Of a DNA stretch of 64,000 nucleotides, positions 51,308-60,625 are shown one piece after another (position 1 is the stretch's first letter; each line of letters opens with the position of its first letter). A program made the position numbers and the translations under genes. The stretch comes from Tissierellia bacterium (lineage in GTDB: Bacteria > Bacillota > Clostridia > Tissierellales > Peptoniphilaceae). Under the pieces are notes generated by a model. The model did no database searches. It was not told the DNA's origin and saw only the letters and a list, made by a program, of their open reading frames with translations. The stretch spans positions 1 through 64,000 of the forward strand of contig JAUNUQ010000008.1 of NCBI GenBank assembly GCA_030538075.1, given 5' to 3'.

Positions 51308-52360
51308 TCACCTCGTATAGGCTTCGTATTTATTTCGAAGCTGACCACAAGCCGCTTCGATATCGATGCCCTGTTTTCTTCGTACTGTAACCGCTAAGCC
51401 AAAGCGTTCCAACTTCTCTTTGAAGGTGGGAATGCTTCTCTCATCACCCCTAGCTCTCTGATACTCTGCAATGGGGTTGAGTGGAATCAGATTCAAATGT
51501 ACATCCAGGCCCTGTGCTAAATTTCGAATGCCCTTCACATGTTCCATACTGTCATTCTCCCCTGGAAGCACTACGTATTCAAAACTGATCCGCCGATTCA
51601 ATGTCCTCTGGTATTCCTTAAGGGCTTCTCGTAGCTCACTGAGGGGATTTGCCTTCGCGATGGGCATGATCTGCTCCCTCTCCTCTTGAATGGGATTGTG
51701 GAGGGAAATGGCCAAATTCACCTGTAACTTCGAATCCGTCAGCTTCTTGATGCCACTGATGATGCCGGAGGTCGAGACGGTGATGTTTCGTATTCCCGTA
51801 TTATGTCCGTCCTCATGATTGATGAGACGGATGAATTTCATCACATTCGTGTAATTGTCAAAGGGCTCTCCTATGCCCATTAGCACAATATTGTCAATGC
51901 GCTTATCCAGATCCCTCTCCACTGTGTAGATCTGTTCTAACAGCTCTGCCACTGAGAGATTTCGAATGAATCCATTTTTCGTCGATGCACAGAATTCACA
52001 GCCCATACGACATCCCACCTGGGTGGAAATACAAATGGTGTTGTTAGCATAGGACTCCATATACACCGCTTCAATGATATTTCCATCCTTCAGTCTCAGC
52101 AGATATTTCTTTGTCGCATCCAGTTTGGAATCCAATCTCTTCTCGATCTCCAAGGTATAGAAGTCCGCAAATTGGGCTAGGGACTCCCTTAATTCCTTAG
52201 AAAACACGGTCACATCCTGTAGATTTGTGACTAGATTTTTATGAATAAAGCCAAATAGCTGCTTTGCACGAAATTTCTTCTCATCCAAGGATAAGAAGAG
52301 ATTCTCCAATTCCTGCAGAGTCATCCCATTTAACTCCAGTTTATTACTCATTGCACACAT
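51308..52360 (-). CDS. rlmN: Dual-specificity RNA methyltransferase RlmN
   Basis: RlmN is a radical SAM enzyme methylating A2503 of 23S rRNA and A37 of tRNA. The 350-aa protein has GCRMGCEFCAST (the CxxxCxxC iron-sulphur motif, about 105-120), the catalytic C-terminal Cys in EAACGQL (about 338), and an N-terminal HhH-like part. AGGTGGTGAT before ATG 52360 sets the start; the frame to 52435 is spurious. Confidence 0.96.
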   Translation of the reverse strand: MCAMSNKLELNGMTLQELENLFLSLDEKKFRAKQLFGFIHKNLVTNLQDVTVFSKELRESLAQFADFYTLEIEKRLDSKLDATKKYLLRLKDGNIIEAVYMESYANNTICISTQVGCRMGCEFCASTKNGFIRNLSVAELLEQIYTVERDLDKRIDNIVLMGIGEPFDNYTNVMKFIRLINHEDGHNTGIRNITVSTSGIISGIKKLTDSKLQVNLAISLHNPIQEEREQIMPIAKANPLSELREALKEYQRTLNRRISFEYVVLPGENDSMEHVKGIRNLAQGLDVHLNLIPLNPIAEYQRARGDERSIPTFKEKLERFGLAVTVRRKQGIDIEAACGQLRNKYEAYTR

Positions 52361-52379
52361 AATATCACCACCTGAAAAC

Positions 52380-52385
52380 AGTATA
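52380..52385 (-). promoter_or_regulatory. Internal promoter before rlmN
   Basis: Extended -10 TGT-TATACT on the minus strand, 20 bp before the rlmN start, in the only sizeable gap (98 bp) of the long operon. Confidence 0.45.
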
Positions 52386-52458
52386 ACACAAATCCCATAA
52401 CAGGAAAAGCCAAGCCCACCAATTGATCTTTGCAACTGGTTTTACAGCCTAAAATTTC

Positions 52459-53811
52459 CTATTCTATCCGGCGAAATCTCGAAATGAAAAACCCATCTGT
52501 CTTATCGAAATGGTTAAACAATTGGATTTCCCTTCCCTCTCCCCTTGAGACTACCCCATGGTACTCTTGAACCAGACCCAACTCTCGCTGGATGAAATCC
52601 ACCTGCTCGCCATTCTCCTTCGGTCCATAAGTACATGTGCTATAGACCAGCACCCCGCCTGGCAACAGATAGCTGACGGCGTTTTTCAGTATTCGTCTCT
52701 GTAGTACTGCCAACTCCTGAATATCCTGGGCTCTTCGGCGATACCGAATCTCCGGCTTCCGCGCGATCAGTCCGAGGGCCGAACAGGGGGCGTCTACCAA
52801 AACTCGATCAAAACTTCCCTCCATGCCCGGAATCGGCTCACTTGCATCATATGCGAATAGATCATAGGATGCAAAGGCAATTCGAGAGAAATTCTCCCGT
52901 ATTTTCACCAATTTTTTTGCATCGACATCATTTGCGACGAGTCTGCCCTCTGGTCCGATCACCTCAGCTATCTGCAGACTCTTCGTACCAGGAGCGGCGC
53001 ATAGATCCAATACTCGCTCTCCCGGCTGTGGATCTAGGATCTGTACTGCTAAACTGCTGCCCTCTCCTTGGACTGTAAAGGATCCATCGGTAAACAGAGG
53101 ATGCTCTGTGATGCGATATGGACTGGCGATACGAAGGCAGTTTTCTGCGATCTTAGAAGGCAGAACTGAATACCCTGCCCCTTCCAACTGCGTCCTTGCT
53201 CCCTCGAGGGAGATGCGCTTGGTATTCACTCGAATGGCCAATGTAATGGGGTCATAGAAGGAGTTCATCAGTTCCATCGCAAAATCCTCGGGATAGGAAT
53301 CCAGAAGATAATCGACGATCTCAGGGTTCATATTCATCTGTATCTCCAGCGGCAACGAAGAGAGATCCCTCTCTCGAATCTCTTCTTGAGCAGAGGATAC
53401 GCTGCGGAGCACTCCATTCACGTAGCGGTGAACGCCGCGAAAGGCATAGGCTTTTGACAGCTCCACCGCCTCGTTGATCGCTGCATGATCAGGAACCGAG
53501 GACATGAAGATGAGTTGATAGATCGCCACTCGTAGGATTTGTAGAATATTTGGGTCCAGTTTGTCGAGCTTTGTACTCGAAAAAAGGCCTATCAAATGAT
53601 CCAGATAGGCCTTGCGCTCTAACACACCCAGTACAATTCTCCTGAGCAGTCGATAGTCTCGATCATCCGCGATATGCTCCATCTGTGCGCCGATCAATTC
53701 ATCGGAATAGCCCTGCTCCGTCTCCACCTGCATTAATATCTCGTGAACAATCCTGCGCAGCTTAATGACCGGCTGCTGCTTGGTCTTCGCTCTTCCCCTC
53801 TTTTGCCTCAT
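52459..53811 (-). CDS. rsmB: 16S rRNA m5C967 methyltransferase RsmB
   Basis: A 450-aa enzyme: an N-terminal NusB-like RNA-binding domain (about 18-145) and a C-terminal Rossmann methyltransferase domain. SAM loop VLDLCAAPGTKSLQIAE (about 262), motif IV DAPCSALGLIARKPEIR and the catalytic Cys in YSTCTYGPKENGEQV are visible. Its start overlaps yugP by 1 bp. Confidence 0.96.
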   Translation of the reverse strand: MRQKRGRAKTKQQPVIKLRRIVHEILMQVETEQGYSDELIGAQMEHIADDRDYRLLRRIVLGVLERKAYLDHLIGLFSSTKLDKLDPNILQILRVAIYQLIFMSSVPDHAAINEAVELSKAYAFRGVHRYVNGVLRSVSSAQEEIRERDLSSLPLEIQMNMNPEIVDYLLDSYPEDFAMELMNSFYDPITLAIRVNTKRISLEGARTQLEGAGYSVLPSKIAENCLRIASPYRITEHPLFTDGSFTVQGEGSSLAVQILDPQPGERVLDLCAAPGTKSLQIAEVIGPEGRLVANDVDAKKLVKIRENFSRIAFASYDLFAYDASEPIPGMEGSFDRVLVDAPCSALGLIARKPEIRYRRRAQDIQELAVLQRRILKNAVSYLLPGGVLVYSTCTYGPKENGEQVDFIQRELGLVQEYHGVVSRGEGREIQLFNHFDKTDGFFISRFRRIE

Positions 53812-54515
53812 CAGTCCCTTCTCCTATTGGACATCGCAAGGAGACGGATGAGTTGCAATACCGATACGATAGTCGCCGCCACATAGGTGAGGGCGGCTGC
53901 ACCTAAGACTTTTTTTGCACCGGGGATCTCATCCCCGGTCACGATCCCATTTTCCAATTGTGCCAATGCCCTCTTGCTAGCATTCAATTCTACGGGCAAT
54001 GTGACTAATTGGAAGACGACCGTTGCCATAAACAGATAGATCCCGATATTGATCAATGCGGGCATCGAGAAAAAAATCCCCAGCATGACCGCAATCCAGA
54101 CAAAGTTCGAAGAAAAGGATACGACGGGAGCCAGAGCACTTCGAAAACTCAGAGGTGCATAGCCAAAGGCGTCCTGCATGGCATGCCCCACTTCATGGGC
54201 GGCCACACTGACTGAAGCGATTGTGTCCCCAGAGTATACCTCCTTGGACAGGCGTACGATCTTCGTCCTGGGATCATAGTGATCGGAAAGGGTCCCTTCC
54301 ACCATCTGGATCTGAACATCATAAAGGCCCTCGCGGTCCAATATCATCCGAGCTACTTCCCGGCCTGTAATCCCCTGTTTATTGCGAACCCGTAGATAGG
54401 AACTAAAGGTAGATTTCACCTTAAACTGCGCAAAAGCGGAGATTATCACCGCAATAATCATCAAAAAATACGTTGGGTCCATAAAGCCCATTCCGTAATA
54501 CATTCCACCAGTCAT
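53811..54515 (-). CDS. Zinc membrane metallopeptidase, YugP family
   Basis: A 234-aa integral membrane protein: helix at about 10-28, zinc-peptidase motif VAAHEVGHAMQDA (about 108-120), then three helices (about 125-230). The family (DUF2268/Zn_peptidase_2) has no known substrate. It sits between fmt and rsmB, a common Firmicute arrangement. Confidence 0.93.
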   Translation of the reverse strand: MTGGMYYGMGFMDPTYFLMIIAVIISAFAQFKVKSTFSSYLRVRNKQGITGREVARMILDREGLYDVQIQMVEGTLSDHYDPRTKIVRLSKEVYSGDTIASVSVAAHEVGHAMQDAFGYAPLSFRSALAPVVSFSSNFVWIAVMLGIFFSMPALINIGIYLFMATVVFQLVTLPVELNASKRALAQLENGIVTGDEIPGAKKVLGAAALTYVAATIVSVLQLIRLLAMSNRRRD

Positions 54516-54526
54516 CTCATCACTTC

Positions 54527-55465
54527 CTATTCCAGTTTCGTTTTTTCAATCGAATTACCCCTGAGGTAATCCGAGACCTTCACTCTCTTCTTCCCGGGAA
54601 ACTGGATTTCCTTGAGTACTAGACAGCGGTCCTTGCAATTCACAAGAAGACCGTCTTTCGTAATGTCAAAGATCCATCCCGGCTCCATATCATTATACTT
54701 GTCAATTATGTCGAAATCATGAAGTTTGACCAGCTCCCCTTTATAGTAGAAATAGATCCCCGGCCAGTGGATCAGTCCCCTGCGCTGCTGATCGATCTCC
54801 AACGCGGTCTTTGTAAAGTCCAGATGGCCCATATCCTTCGTAATTCGGTGGGTAAAGCTGGCATGGTCTGGGTTTTGCTTACTGCGCTGTGGGTAGAGCC
54901 CATCATAATGCGTTAAAGTGTGGAGAAGGGCCTTCGCTCCCAGTTCAGATAGGGAATCTGACAGACTCAGATAATCATCATTCTGGTGAATGGGACAATC
55001 CAGCTGATAGAGCACATCCCCACTATCCAGCCCCCTCTCAACTAACATGATGGAAATTCCCGTCACCTTTTCCCCATCGAGTAGTGCCCAGTGGATTGGC
55101 GAAGCTCCGCGGTATTTCGGCAATAGGGAAGCATGTATATTCAAGATTCGATCGGGATATGACGCAAGGAGCTCCTCTTTTAGGATTTGTCCAAAGGCCG
55201 TCACCACCAGGAAGTCCGGGTTCACCCCTCGAATTGCATCCAATGCCTCTTGGCTATTGATCTGATCCGTCTCATACACACAGACGCCCTTGGACAATGC
55301 GTATTCCTTGACTGGACAGGGGAGCAGTTTACCCCTATGTCTCCTCTTGTCCTTCTGCGTGATCACCAGGGGGACACAGAAGTCCTCCGACTCCAAAAGT
55401 TTAGCCAGGGGCTGCACGGCAAACTCCGGCGTTCCCATATAGACGACTCGAATGGCGGCTGCCAT
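54527..55465 (-). CDS. fmt: Methionyl-tRNA formyltransferase Fmt
   Basis: Fmt formylates initiator Met-tRNA. The 312-aa protein has the N-terminal VYMGTPEFAVQPL, catalytic NIHASLLPKYRGASPIHWALLDG (Asn-His, about 106-128) and GLDSGDVL, and the C-terminal OB fold (about 205-308). It follows def by 1-bp overlap, so formylation and deformylation are encoded together. Confidence 0.97.
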   Translation of the reverse strand: MAAAIRVVYMGTPEFAVQPLAKLLESEDFCVPLVITQKDKRRHRGKLLPCPVKEYALSKGVCVYETDQINSQEALDAIRGVNPDFLVVTAFGQILKEELLASYPDRILNIHASLLPKYRGASPIHWALLDGEKVTGISIMLVERGLDSGDVLYQLDCPIHQNDDYLSLSDSLSELGAKALLHTLTHYDGLYPQRSKQNPDHASFTHRITKDMGHLDFTKTALEIDQQRRGLIHWPGIYFYYKGELVKLHDFDIIDKYNDMEPGWIFDITKDGLLVNCKDRCLVLKEIQFPGKKRVKVSDYLRGNSIEKTKLE

Positions 55466-55962
55466 TATAATTGTTCCCCTTCCGCTTCAGGGCTATCCTC
55501 TTCGAGATCCTCTGGACGAATCTCCTCAATGAAGATATCCTTGAAGAGCACCCCATTTAAATGATCAATTTCGTGACAGATCGCCCTGGCGAAAAAGCCC
55601 TCCGCCTCTAGCGTCTGGTCTTCTCCTGATTCATCCATGAATTTCAAGGTCAACTTGAGGGGCCTTGCCACCGTGCCGTTGAATCCAGGAATGGATAGAC
55701 AGCCCTCTACGGCGATCTCCTCCCCTTCGTCTTGTAAGATTTCTGGATTGATAAAGACATGCATCCCCTCTCCGACATCCACCACGACAACCCGGCGCAG
55801 TGTTCCAACCTGGGGTGCAGCGAGCCCAACGCCATCTGCATCATACATGGTCTCCTTCATGTCGTTGATCAGCTCGAGAATGCGCTCGTCCACTCTATCT
55901 ACTTCCCTCGATCGCTTACGCAGGATCGGGTCTCCATCAATTCGGATATTTCGTATAGCCAT
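55465..55962 (-). CDS. def: Peptide deformylase
   Basis: Removes the N-formyl group from nascent proteins. The 165-aa enzyme has motif 1 GVGLAAPQVG (about 41-50), motif 2 EGCLSIPG with a metal Cys (about 89) and motif 3 AICHEIDHLNG (about 130). Length fits type I/III; it lacks the type II insertion. Followed directly by fmt. Confidence 0.97.
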   Translation of the reverse strand: MAIRNIRIDGDPILRKRSREVDRVDERILELINDMKETMYDADGVGLAAPQVGTLRRVVVVDVGEGMHVFINPEILQDEGEEIAVEGCLSIPGFNGTVARPLKLTLKFMDESGEDQTLEAEGFFARAICHEIDHLNGVLFKDIFIEEIRPEDLEEDSPEAEGEQL

Positions 55963-55970
55963 ATTGCCTC

Positions 55971-58355
55971 CTAGTATAATGATATTGGATTTAAAGACAC
56001 GATCAACCGATAGCCCTGCCCTCGAATCTCAGGATTTCGGAGAATATGTCGATCCAAGATCTCCTTTAACTCCTCCAGGCACCGCATCGTCTTAATGATG
56101 ACATTAAACCGATAGCGGTCTTTGATCCGCTCGATAACGGCGGGATTGGGTCCAATCAGCTCTAAATCTAAATCAGCAGTGTATTTTCCAATAATTCGCA
56201 GAATCTCAAAAGCCCTCTTCGATGCGGCGTGTCGATTCGGATGTTCGACCCGAATCAAAACCATATCGCAAAAAGGTGGATATTTATAGTTTTCGCGAAC
56301 CAACAGTTCCTTATCGAAGAAGCTCTCATAGTCGTGCTCCATCGCAGACTGGATCGCGTAATGCTCTGGTTTATAGGTCTGAATGACCACATGGCCTGGC
56401 TCTTCACCGCGCCCGGCACGGCCTGCCACTTGGGTCAAGAGCTGGAAAGTCTTTTCCTGTGCTCGAAAGTCTGGTATATTCAAAGAGATATCAGCGGCGA
56501 CGATCCCAACCAATAGCACATTGGGAAAGTCAAAACCCTTGGTCAGCATCTGGGTGCCGATCAAGATGTCGATCTCACCAGCGGACATCTGACGAAATAC
56601 CGCCTCATAGCTCCCTTTCTTGCCCATGGTGTCCGCATCCATTCGAACGACCCGAGCAGATGGAAATTCCTGCCTCGTCAATTCCTCTAGTTTTTGTGTT
56701 CCCGCTCCAAACTCCTTGATCGCATTGCTCCCGCAGCTTGGACAGATCAAAGGCTTCCCTGCCGTTCTTCCACAGAAATGACAAATGCATAGATGCTTTG
56801 TCTTGTGATAGGTCATCGATACATCACAGGCTTCACATTTGTGTATATACCCGCATTTTCGACAAAATACATAAGAAGTATGACCCCTCTTATTTAAAAA
56901 TAGGATGATCTGTTTTTTTCTCTTGAGAACCTCTTCCATCCGCTCCCTGAGTTCCCGGGAAAACATCGAGTAATTACCCGCTTTTAGCTCCTCCCGCATG
57001 TCGATCAACTGGCATTTGGGCATGGGTAGATCTCGCACGCGTTCCGTCAATTCCAGCAATTCCACCTCTTGGAGCCGGCTCTGGTAAAAGGTCTCCACCC
57101 TTGGGGTGGCGGTACCTAGGACCACCTTGCAGTCATGGTATTTCCCCCTGAAAACGGCGATATCCAGGGCATCGTATTTTGGGTTTTGATCTGAGACATA
57201 GCTCAACTCATGTTCCTCGTCGATGACGATCAGTCCTAAATTGTCGAAGGGTGCAAAGATTGCAGACCTTGTGCCCACAACGATCTGCACCTCCCCTTCC
57301 CTGACCATTCTCCACTGATCAAATCTCTCGCTCAGTGACAGCTTGCTGTGGAGCACGGCGACCCTTGAGCCAAATCTACCGGCAAATCGGGCGATGGTCT
57401 GTGGGGTCAATGATATTTCTGGCACGAGGATGATCGCCTGTTTTCCTGCGCGAAGGGCTTCACTGACCAAATGGAGATAGACCTCCGTCTTGCCGCTACC
57501 AGTGACTCCTTTTAATAGAAAGACTCGATGCCCTTCCTCTGCATTCATTCGATCAAAAGCCGCCTTTTGACCAGCCGACAGCTGCATCTTCGAATACTCT
57601 TGGATGTCCTCATGTAGGACCTGCCGGTAGACGGGTTGATCGTAAATTCTGATCATTTCTTTTTCTTCCAATGTCCTCACCGAGGTCAGACTGGCACCTG
57701 CGCCAGTGAGAAGCTCCTTCATCTCCACTAGGGGATGTTCTCGCAGATAATCGAGAATTTGCAGCTGTTTTGTGGCCCCTTTTCGGATCAGCTCTGGATC
57801 ATCTAGGATCAGCTCCACCAACCTCAGCACTTTAATGCTCGCACCTCGGTTCAGCTCAAATCGCTTGATCAGCTGTCCTCCAGCGATTAAATTCTTCAAT
57901 TCCGTTCCACTCAGCTGTGGGGCAAGCGCTAGGATCTCCTGGAAGTCGAGGCCCTTTTTCAGCGCCTCTTTGAGTTCCCCCTCAGCAGACAGTCCCTCCC
58001 CTGGATAAAAGAGTTCCGTAATCGTCACAATATCTCCAGGGGGCATTACCGTCTGAAAGGCCGAGGACAGATCAGAGAGGCATTTCTCCTTCATATAGAG
58101 GGCTATCTCGACCAATTCATCACTGAGGATCGGCTGCGTCTCCACAACTTCTGTGATTTCTTTGAACTGGTAATCTTCAGCCGAATCCGCAAACAATTCT
58201 ACGACAATGGCGACCTGAGGCCTGTCCCCTTTGCCAAAGGGCACCAAAACCCGCATCCCCCTGACGACTACATCCTCCAGCTCACTTGGCACCAGATAGG
58301 TGTAGAGCCGATCGGTCATTCGAGTCTTGGATTTGATCACAACAGACGCATACAT
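55971..58355 (-). CDS. priA: Primosomal helicase PriA
   Basis: PriA restarts stalled replication forks. At 794 aa it has the 3'BD domain (1-105), Walker A KGVTGSGKTEVYLH (about 283-296), DEEH (about 376), an eight-cysteine zinc module (CRKCGYIHKCEAC, CICHFC, CPSC, about 495-540) and helicase motifs VVRMDADT, TQMLTKGFDFPNV and VAGRAGRG. Complete. Confidence 0.97.
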   Translation of the reverse strand: MYASVVIKSKTRMTDRLYTYLVPSELEDVVVRGMRVLVPFGKGDRPQVAIVVELFADSAEDYQFKEITEVVETQPILSDELVEIALYMKEKCLSDLSSAFQTVMPPGDIVTITELFYPGEGLSAEGELKEALKKGLDFQEILALAPQLSGTELKNLIAGGQLIKRFELNRGASIKVLRLVELILDDPELIRKGATKQLQILDYLREHPLVEMKELLTGAGASLTSVRTLEEKEMIRIYDQPVYRQVLHEDIQEYSKMQLSAGQKAAFDRMNAEEGHRVFLLKGVTGSGKTEVYLHLVSEALRAGKQAIILVPEISLTPQTIARFAGRFGSRVAVLHSKLSLSERFDQWRMVREGEVQIVVGTRSAIFAPFDNLGLIVIDEEHELSYVSDQNPKYDALDIAVFRGKYHDCKVVLGTATPRVETFYQSRLQEVELLELTERVRDLPMPKCQLIDMREELKAGNYSMFSRELRERMEEVLKRKKQIILFLNKRGHTSYVFCRKCGYIHKCEACDVSMTYHKTKHLCICHFCGRTAGKPLICPSCGSNAIKEFGAGTQKLEELTRQEFPSARVVRMDADTMGKKGSYEAVFRQMSAGEIDILIGTQMLTKGFDFPNVLLVGIVAADISLNIPDFRAQEKTFQLLTQVAGRAGRGEEPGHVVIQTYKPEHYAIQSAMEHDYESFFDKELLVRENYKYPPFCDMVLIRVEHPNRHAASKRAFEILRIIGKYTADLDLELIGPNPAVIERIKDRYRFNVIIKTMRCLEELKEILDRHILRNPEIRGQGYRLIVSLNPISLY

Positions 58356-58357
58356 AA

Positions 58358-59542
58358 TTACCTCTTCAACAGGTCTAGGATTCGATCGGCCATTTCCCGC
58401 TTTAACATCAGTGGTAGGGCGATCTTCATCTTCTCCGATAGGATCACAGCGCGATTGGTATCCACATTAAATCCGGAATCCGGCTCGGATACATCATTTG
58501 CGACGATATAGTCCAAGCGCTTACTGCGCAGCTTCTCTCGGGCGTTTTCCACGAGTTCTTCGGTCTCTGCTGCGAATCCGATGAGGGTCTGATGGGTTTT
58601 TTTCTGTCCAAAGTCGCCGATGATATCGCGGTTTTTCACTAATTGCAATTGTAGGGCATCCTTCTTTTTTATCTTTTGGTCCTCCACGACTTCCGAACGA
58701 AAATCCGCAGGCGCAGCTGCCATGATCAAGACATCAATTCCCTCAAAGTCGCGATCGATGGCCTGATACAGCTCCTCATTGGTCGTCACCGAAGTGAATT
58801 GGACACCCGACGGCACCTCTAAACTGGTGGGTCCAGATACCAGCAGCACCTCTGCTCCACGGTCCAGAGCCGCCTTTGCGATGGCGTAACCCATCTTGCC
58901 ACTGGAGTCATTGGTGATATAGCGCACAGGGTCGATGCGTTCAATCGTCGGCCCCGCCGTCACCATGATCCTCAGTCCGCACAGATCCTTTTCTGTACAG
59001 GCCGTCTTCATAAATTCCACGATTTCCTGGGGCTCTGCCATCCTGCCATCCCCGATGATATTGCAAGCTAAAAAGCCGGAGTTGGAATCTATAAACCCAT
59101 AGCCCATCTCTCGTAGCATGGCGATATTCCTCTGGGTCGCAGGATGATGAAGCATATTCGTATTCATCGCAGGGGCGAAGTAGACCGGCTTTTTGCAGGC
59201 CAAAAGGGTCGTCGTCAACAGGTTATCGGCGATGCCACAGGCGAGCTTGGCGATGGTATTTGCCGTAGCCGGTGCGACTAGGGCGAGATCACAATCCTCT
59301 GCGAGTTCGATATGCTCCACATCATAGGTTGGTTCATCCTTAAACATCTCTGTATGCACTGGGCATCTGGCCATGGTTTGAAAAGTCTGGGGATTCACCA
59401 GGGCTGTAGCCGCCTTCGTCATGATGATGCGCAGCTCTGCACCCTCTTTTTTTAGTCGGCTGATCAAATCCAGCACCTTATAGATGGCGATGCCACCGGT
59501 GACCCCTATTAATATCTTCTTGCCGTGCAGATTGCTCATCAC
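58358..59542 (-). CDS. coaBC: Bifunctional phosphopantothenoylcysteine decarboxylase/synthase CoaBC
   Basis: CoaBC carries out two steps of coenzyme A synthesis. CoaC flavin-binding half (about 1-185): GVTGGIAIYK, APATANTIAKLACGIADN, APAMNTNM and LACNIIGDGRM with the catalytic Cys; CoaB half (about 190-394): TAGPTIERIDPVRYITNDSSG and FAAET. Start is GTG 59542 or ATG 59539, overlapping the rpoZ stop. Confidence 0.97.
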   Translation of the reverse strand: MMSNLHGKKILIGVTGGIAIYKVLDLISRLKKEGAELRIIMTKAATALVNPQTFQTMARCPVHTEMFKDEPTYDVEHIELAEDCDLALVAPATANTIAKLACGIADNLLTTTLLACKKPVYFAPAMNTNMLHHPATQRNIAMLREMGYGFIDSNSGFLACNIIGDGRMAEPQEIVEFMKTACTEKDLCGLRIMVTAGPTIERIDPVRYITNDSSGKMGYAIAKAALDRGAEVLLVSGPTSLEVPSGVQFTSVTTNEELYQAIDRDFEGIDVLIMAAAPADFRSEVVEDQKIKKKDALQLQLVKNRDIIGDFGQKKTHQTLIGFAAETEELVENAREKLRSKRLDYIVANDVSEPDSGFNVDTNRAVILSEKMKIALPLMLKREMADRILDLLKR

Positions 59543-59748
59543 TTAATGCTCGGAATATCTTCTGCCGTATATTCGATCTTGCCGGACATCAATTCCTCGA
59601 TGGCGATGGTCACTGGTTTCTCTGCTCTTGTCTCCACTAAGGGCTTGGACATGTTCACGAGCTGTCTAGCTCTTTTTGATGCAATCATCACAATTGCGTA
59701 TCGGCTCTCGTTGATTTCACGAAACTCTTGAAAAGATGGATTAATCAT
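59539..59748 (-). CDS. rpoZ: RNA polymerase omega subunit RpoZ
   Basis: A 69-aa subunit that helps assemble beta-prime. The omega signature NESRYAIVMIASKRARQL (about 13-30) and EKPVTIAIEELMSGKI are seen. It overlaps gmk by 8 bp and coaBC by 4 bp in the usual gmk-rpoZ-coaBC order. Confidence 0.96.
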   Translation of the reverse strand: MINPSFQEFREINESRYAIVMIASKRARQLVNMSKPLVETRAEKPVTIAIEELMSGKIEYTAEDIPSIK

Positions 59749-60355
59749 GGACTTCCTCCTCTAAATAATCAATTAATGCCCTGCCATCGATCACTCGCAA
59801 TCGCTCTGCGGCGATGATCGACAAGACGGACTCCACGGCCCTGTCCAGATCATCGTTGATGACGGCATAGTCATATTCTTCTATAAATCCCATTTCCTCT
59901 CTAGCATTATTCATTCTAAGAGAGATCTGCTGCTCAGACTCTGTTCCCCGATCCGTTATGCGCCGCTTCAGCTCTTTCATACTCGGGGGCAATAAAAAGA
60001 CAAATACCCCATTGGGAAAGTTTCTCTTCACTTGTAAGGCACCTTGTACATCGATCTCTAAGATGACGATTTTTCCGGAGTCGATATTTCGAAGGACAAA
60101 ATCCTTTGGCGTGCCATATCGGTTTCCGTGGACATGGGCATGCTCTAAAAATGCGTCTTCTTCAATGCGCTCGAGAAATTGCTCCTCGGATAAAAAGAAA
60201 TAATTCTGCCCATCGACCTCTCCCCCTCGAATCGGCCTCGTCGTCGCGGAGATTGAGTAGAGAATATCTGCATCCGTCTGCCGAAGGGCATCGCAGACTC
60301 TCCCCTTTCCCACTCCAGAAGGTCCTGATAGGACCAGTAAAAACCCTCGTTCCAT
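59741..60355 (-). CDS. gmk: Guanylate kinase Gmk
   Basis: Converts GMP to GDP. The 204-aa protein has P-loop LSGPSGVGKGRV (about 8-19), TTRPIRGGEVDGQNYFFLS (GMP-binding), LEIDVQGALQVK and the lid RRITDRGTESEQQISLR. All key residues are present. Confidence 0.97.
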   Translation of the reverse strand: MERGFLLVLSGPSGVGKGRVCDALRQTDADILYSISATTRPIRGGEVDGQNYFFLSEEQFLERIEEDAFLEHAHVHGNRYGTPKDFVLRNIDSGKIVILEIDVQGALQVKRNFPNGVFVFLLPPSMKELKRRITDRGTESEQQISLRMNNAREEMGFIEEYDYAVINDDLDRAVESVLSIIAAERLRVIDGRALIDYLEEEVHD

Positions 60356-60357
60356 TC

Positions 60358-60618
60358 CTATTCCTCCTGTGCCACCGGCTTCATCCCCTGAATCCTTGCG
60401 ATCATCGTCTCTGTCTGCAAAGCCGACAGGACGATCTGTCGATTGTCCAAGAAGAGTACCGATCGGGTACGCCTGCCAAAAGTGGCATCGACCAGATCCA
60501 CCTTGTCCCTCTGATTCTGTATCAGCCTTTTAATTGGTGCGGAATCTGGACTGATGACAGCGATAATCCGCTTCGTCTGCACGAAATTCCCATAACCAAC
60601 ATTGATAAATGCGTCCAT
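60358..60618 (-). CDS. remA: Extracellular-matrix regulator RemA-like (DUF370)
   Basis: An 86-aa DUF370 protein; VGYGNFVQTKRIIAVISPDSAPIKRLI, DATFGRRTRSVLFLDN and VVLSALQTET-like end match RemA. In Bacillus RemA is an arc-shaped DNA-binding activator of matrix and osmoprotection genes, and it sits in this same position between yicC/yloC and gmk. Confidence 0.93.
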   Translation of the reverse strand: MDAFINVGYGNFVQTKRIIAVISPDSAPIKRLIQNQRDKVDLVDATFGRRTRSVLFLDNRQIVLSALQTETMIARIQGMKPVAQEE

Positions 60619-60625
60619 TTTTCAC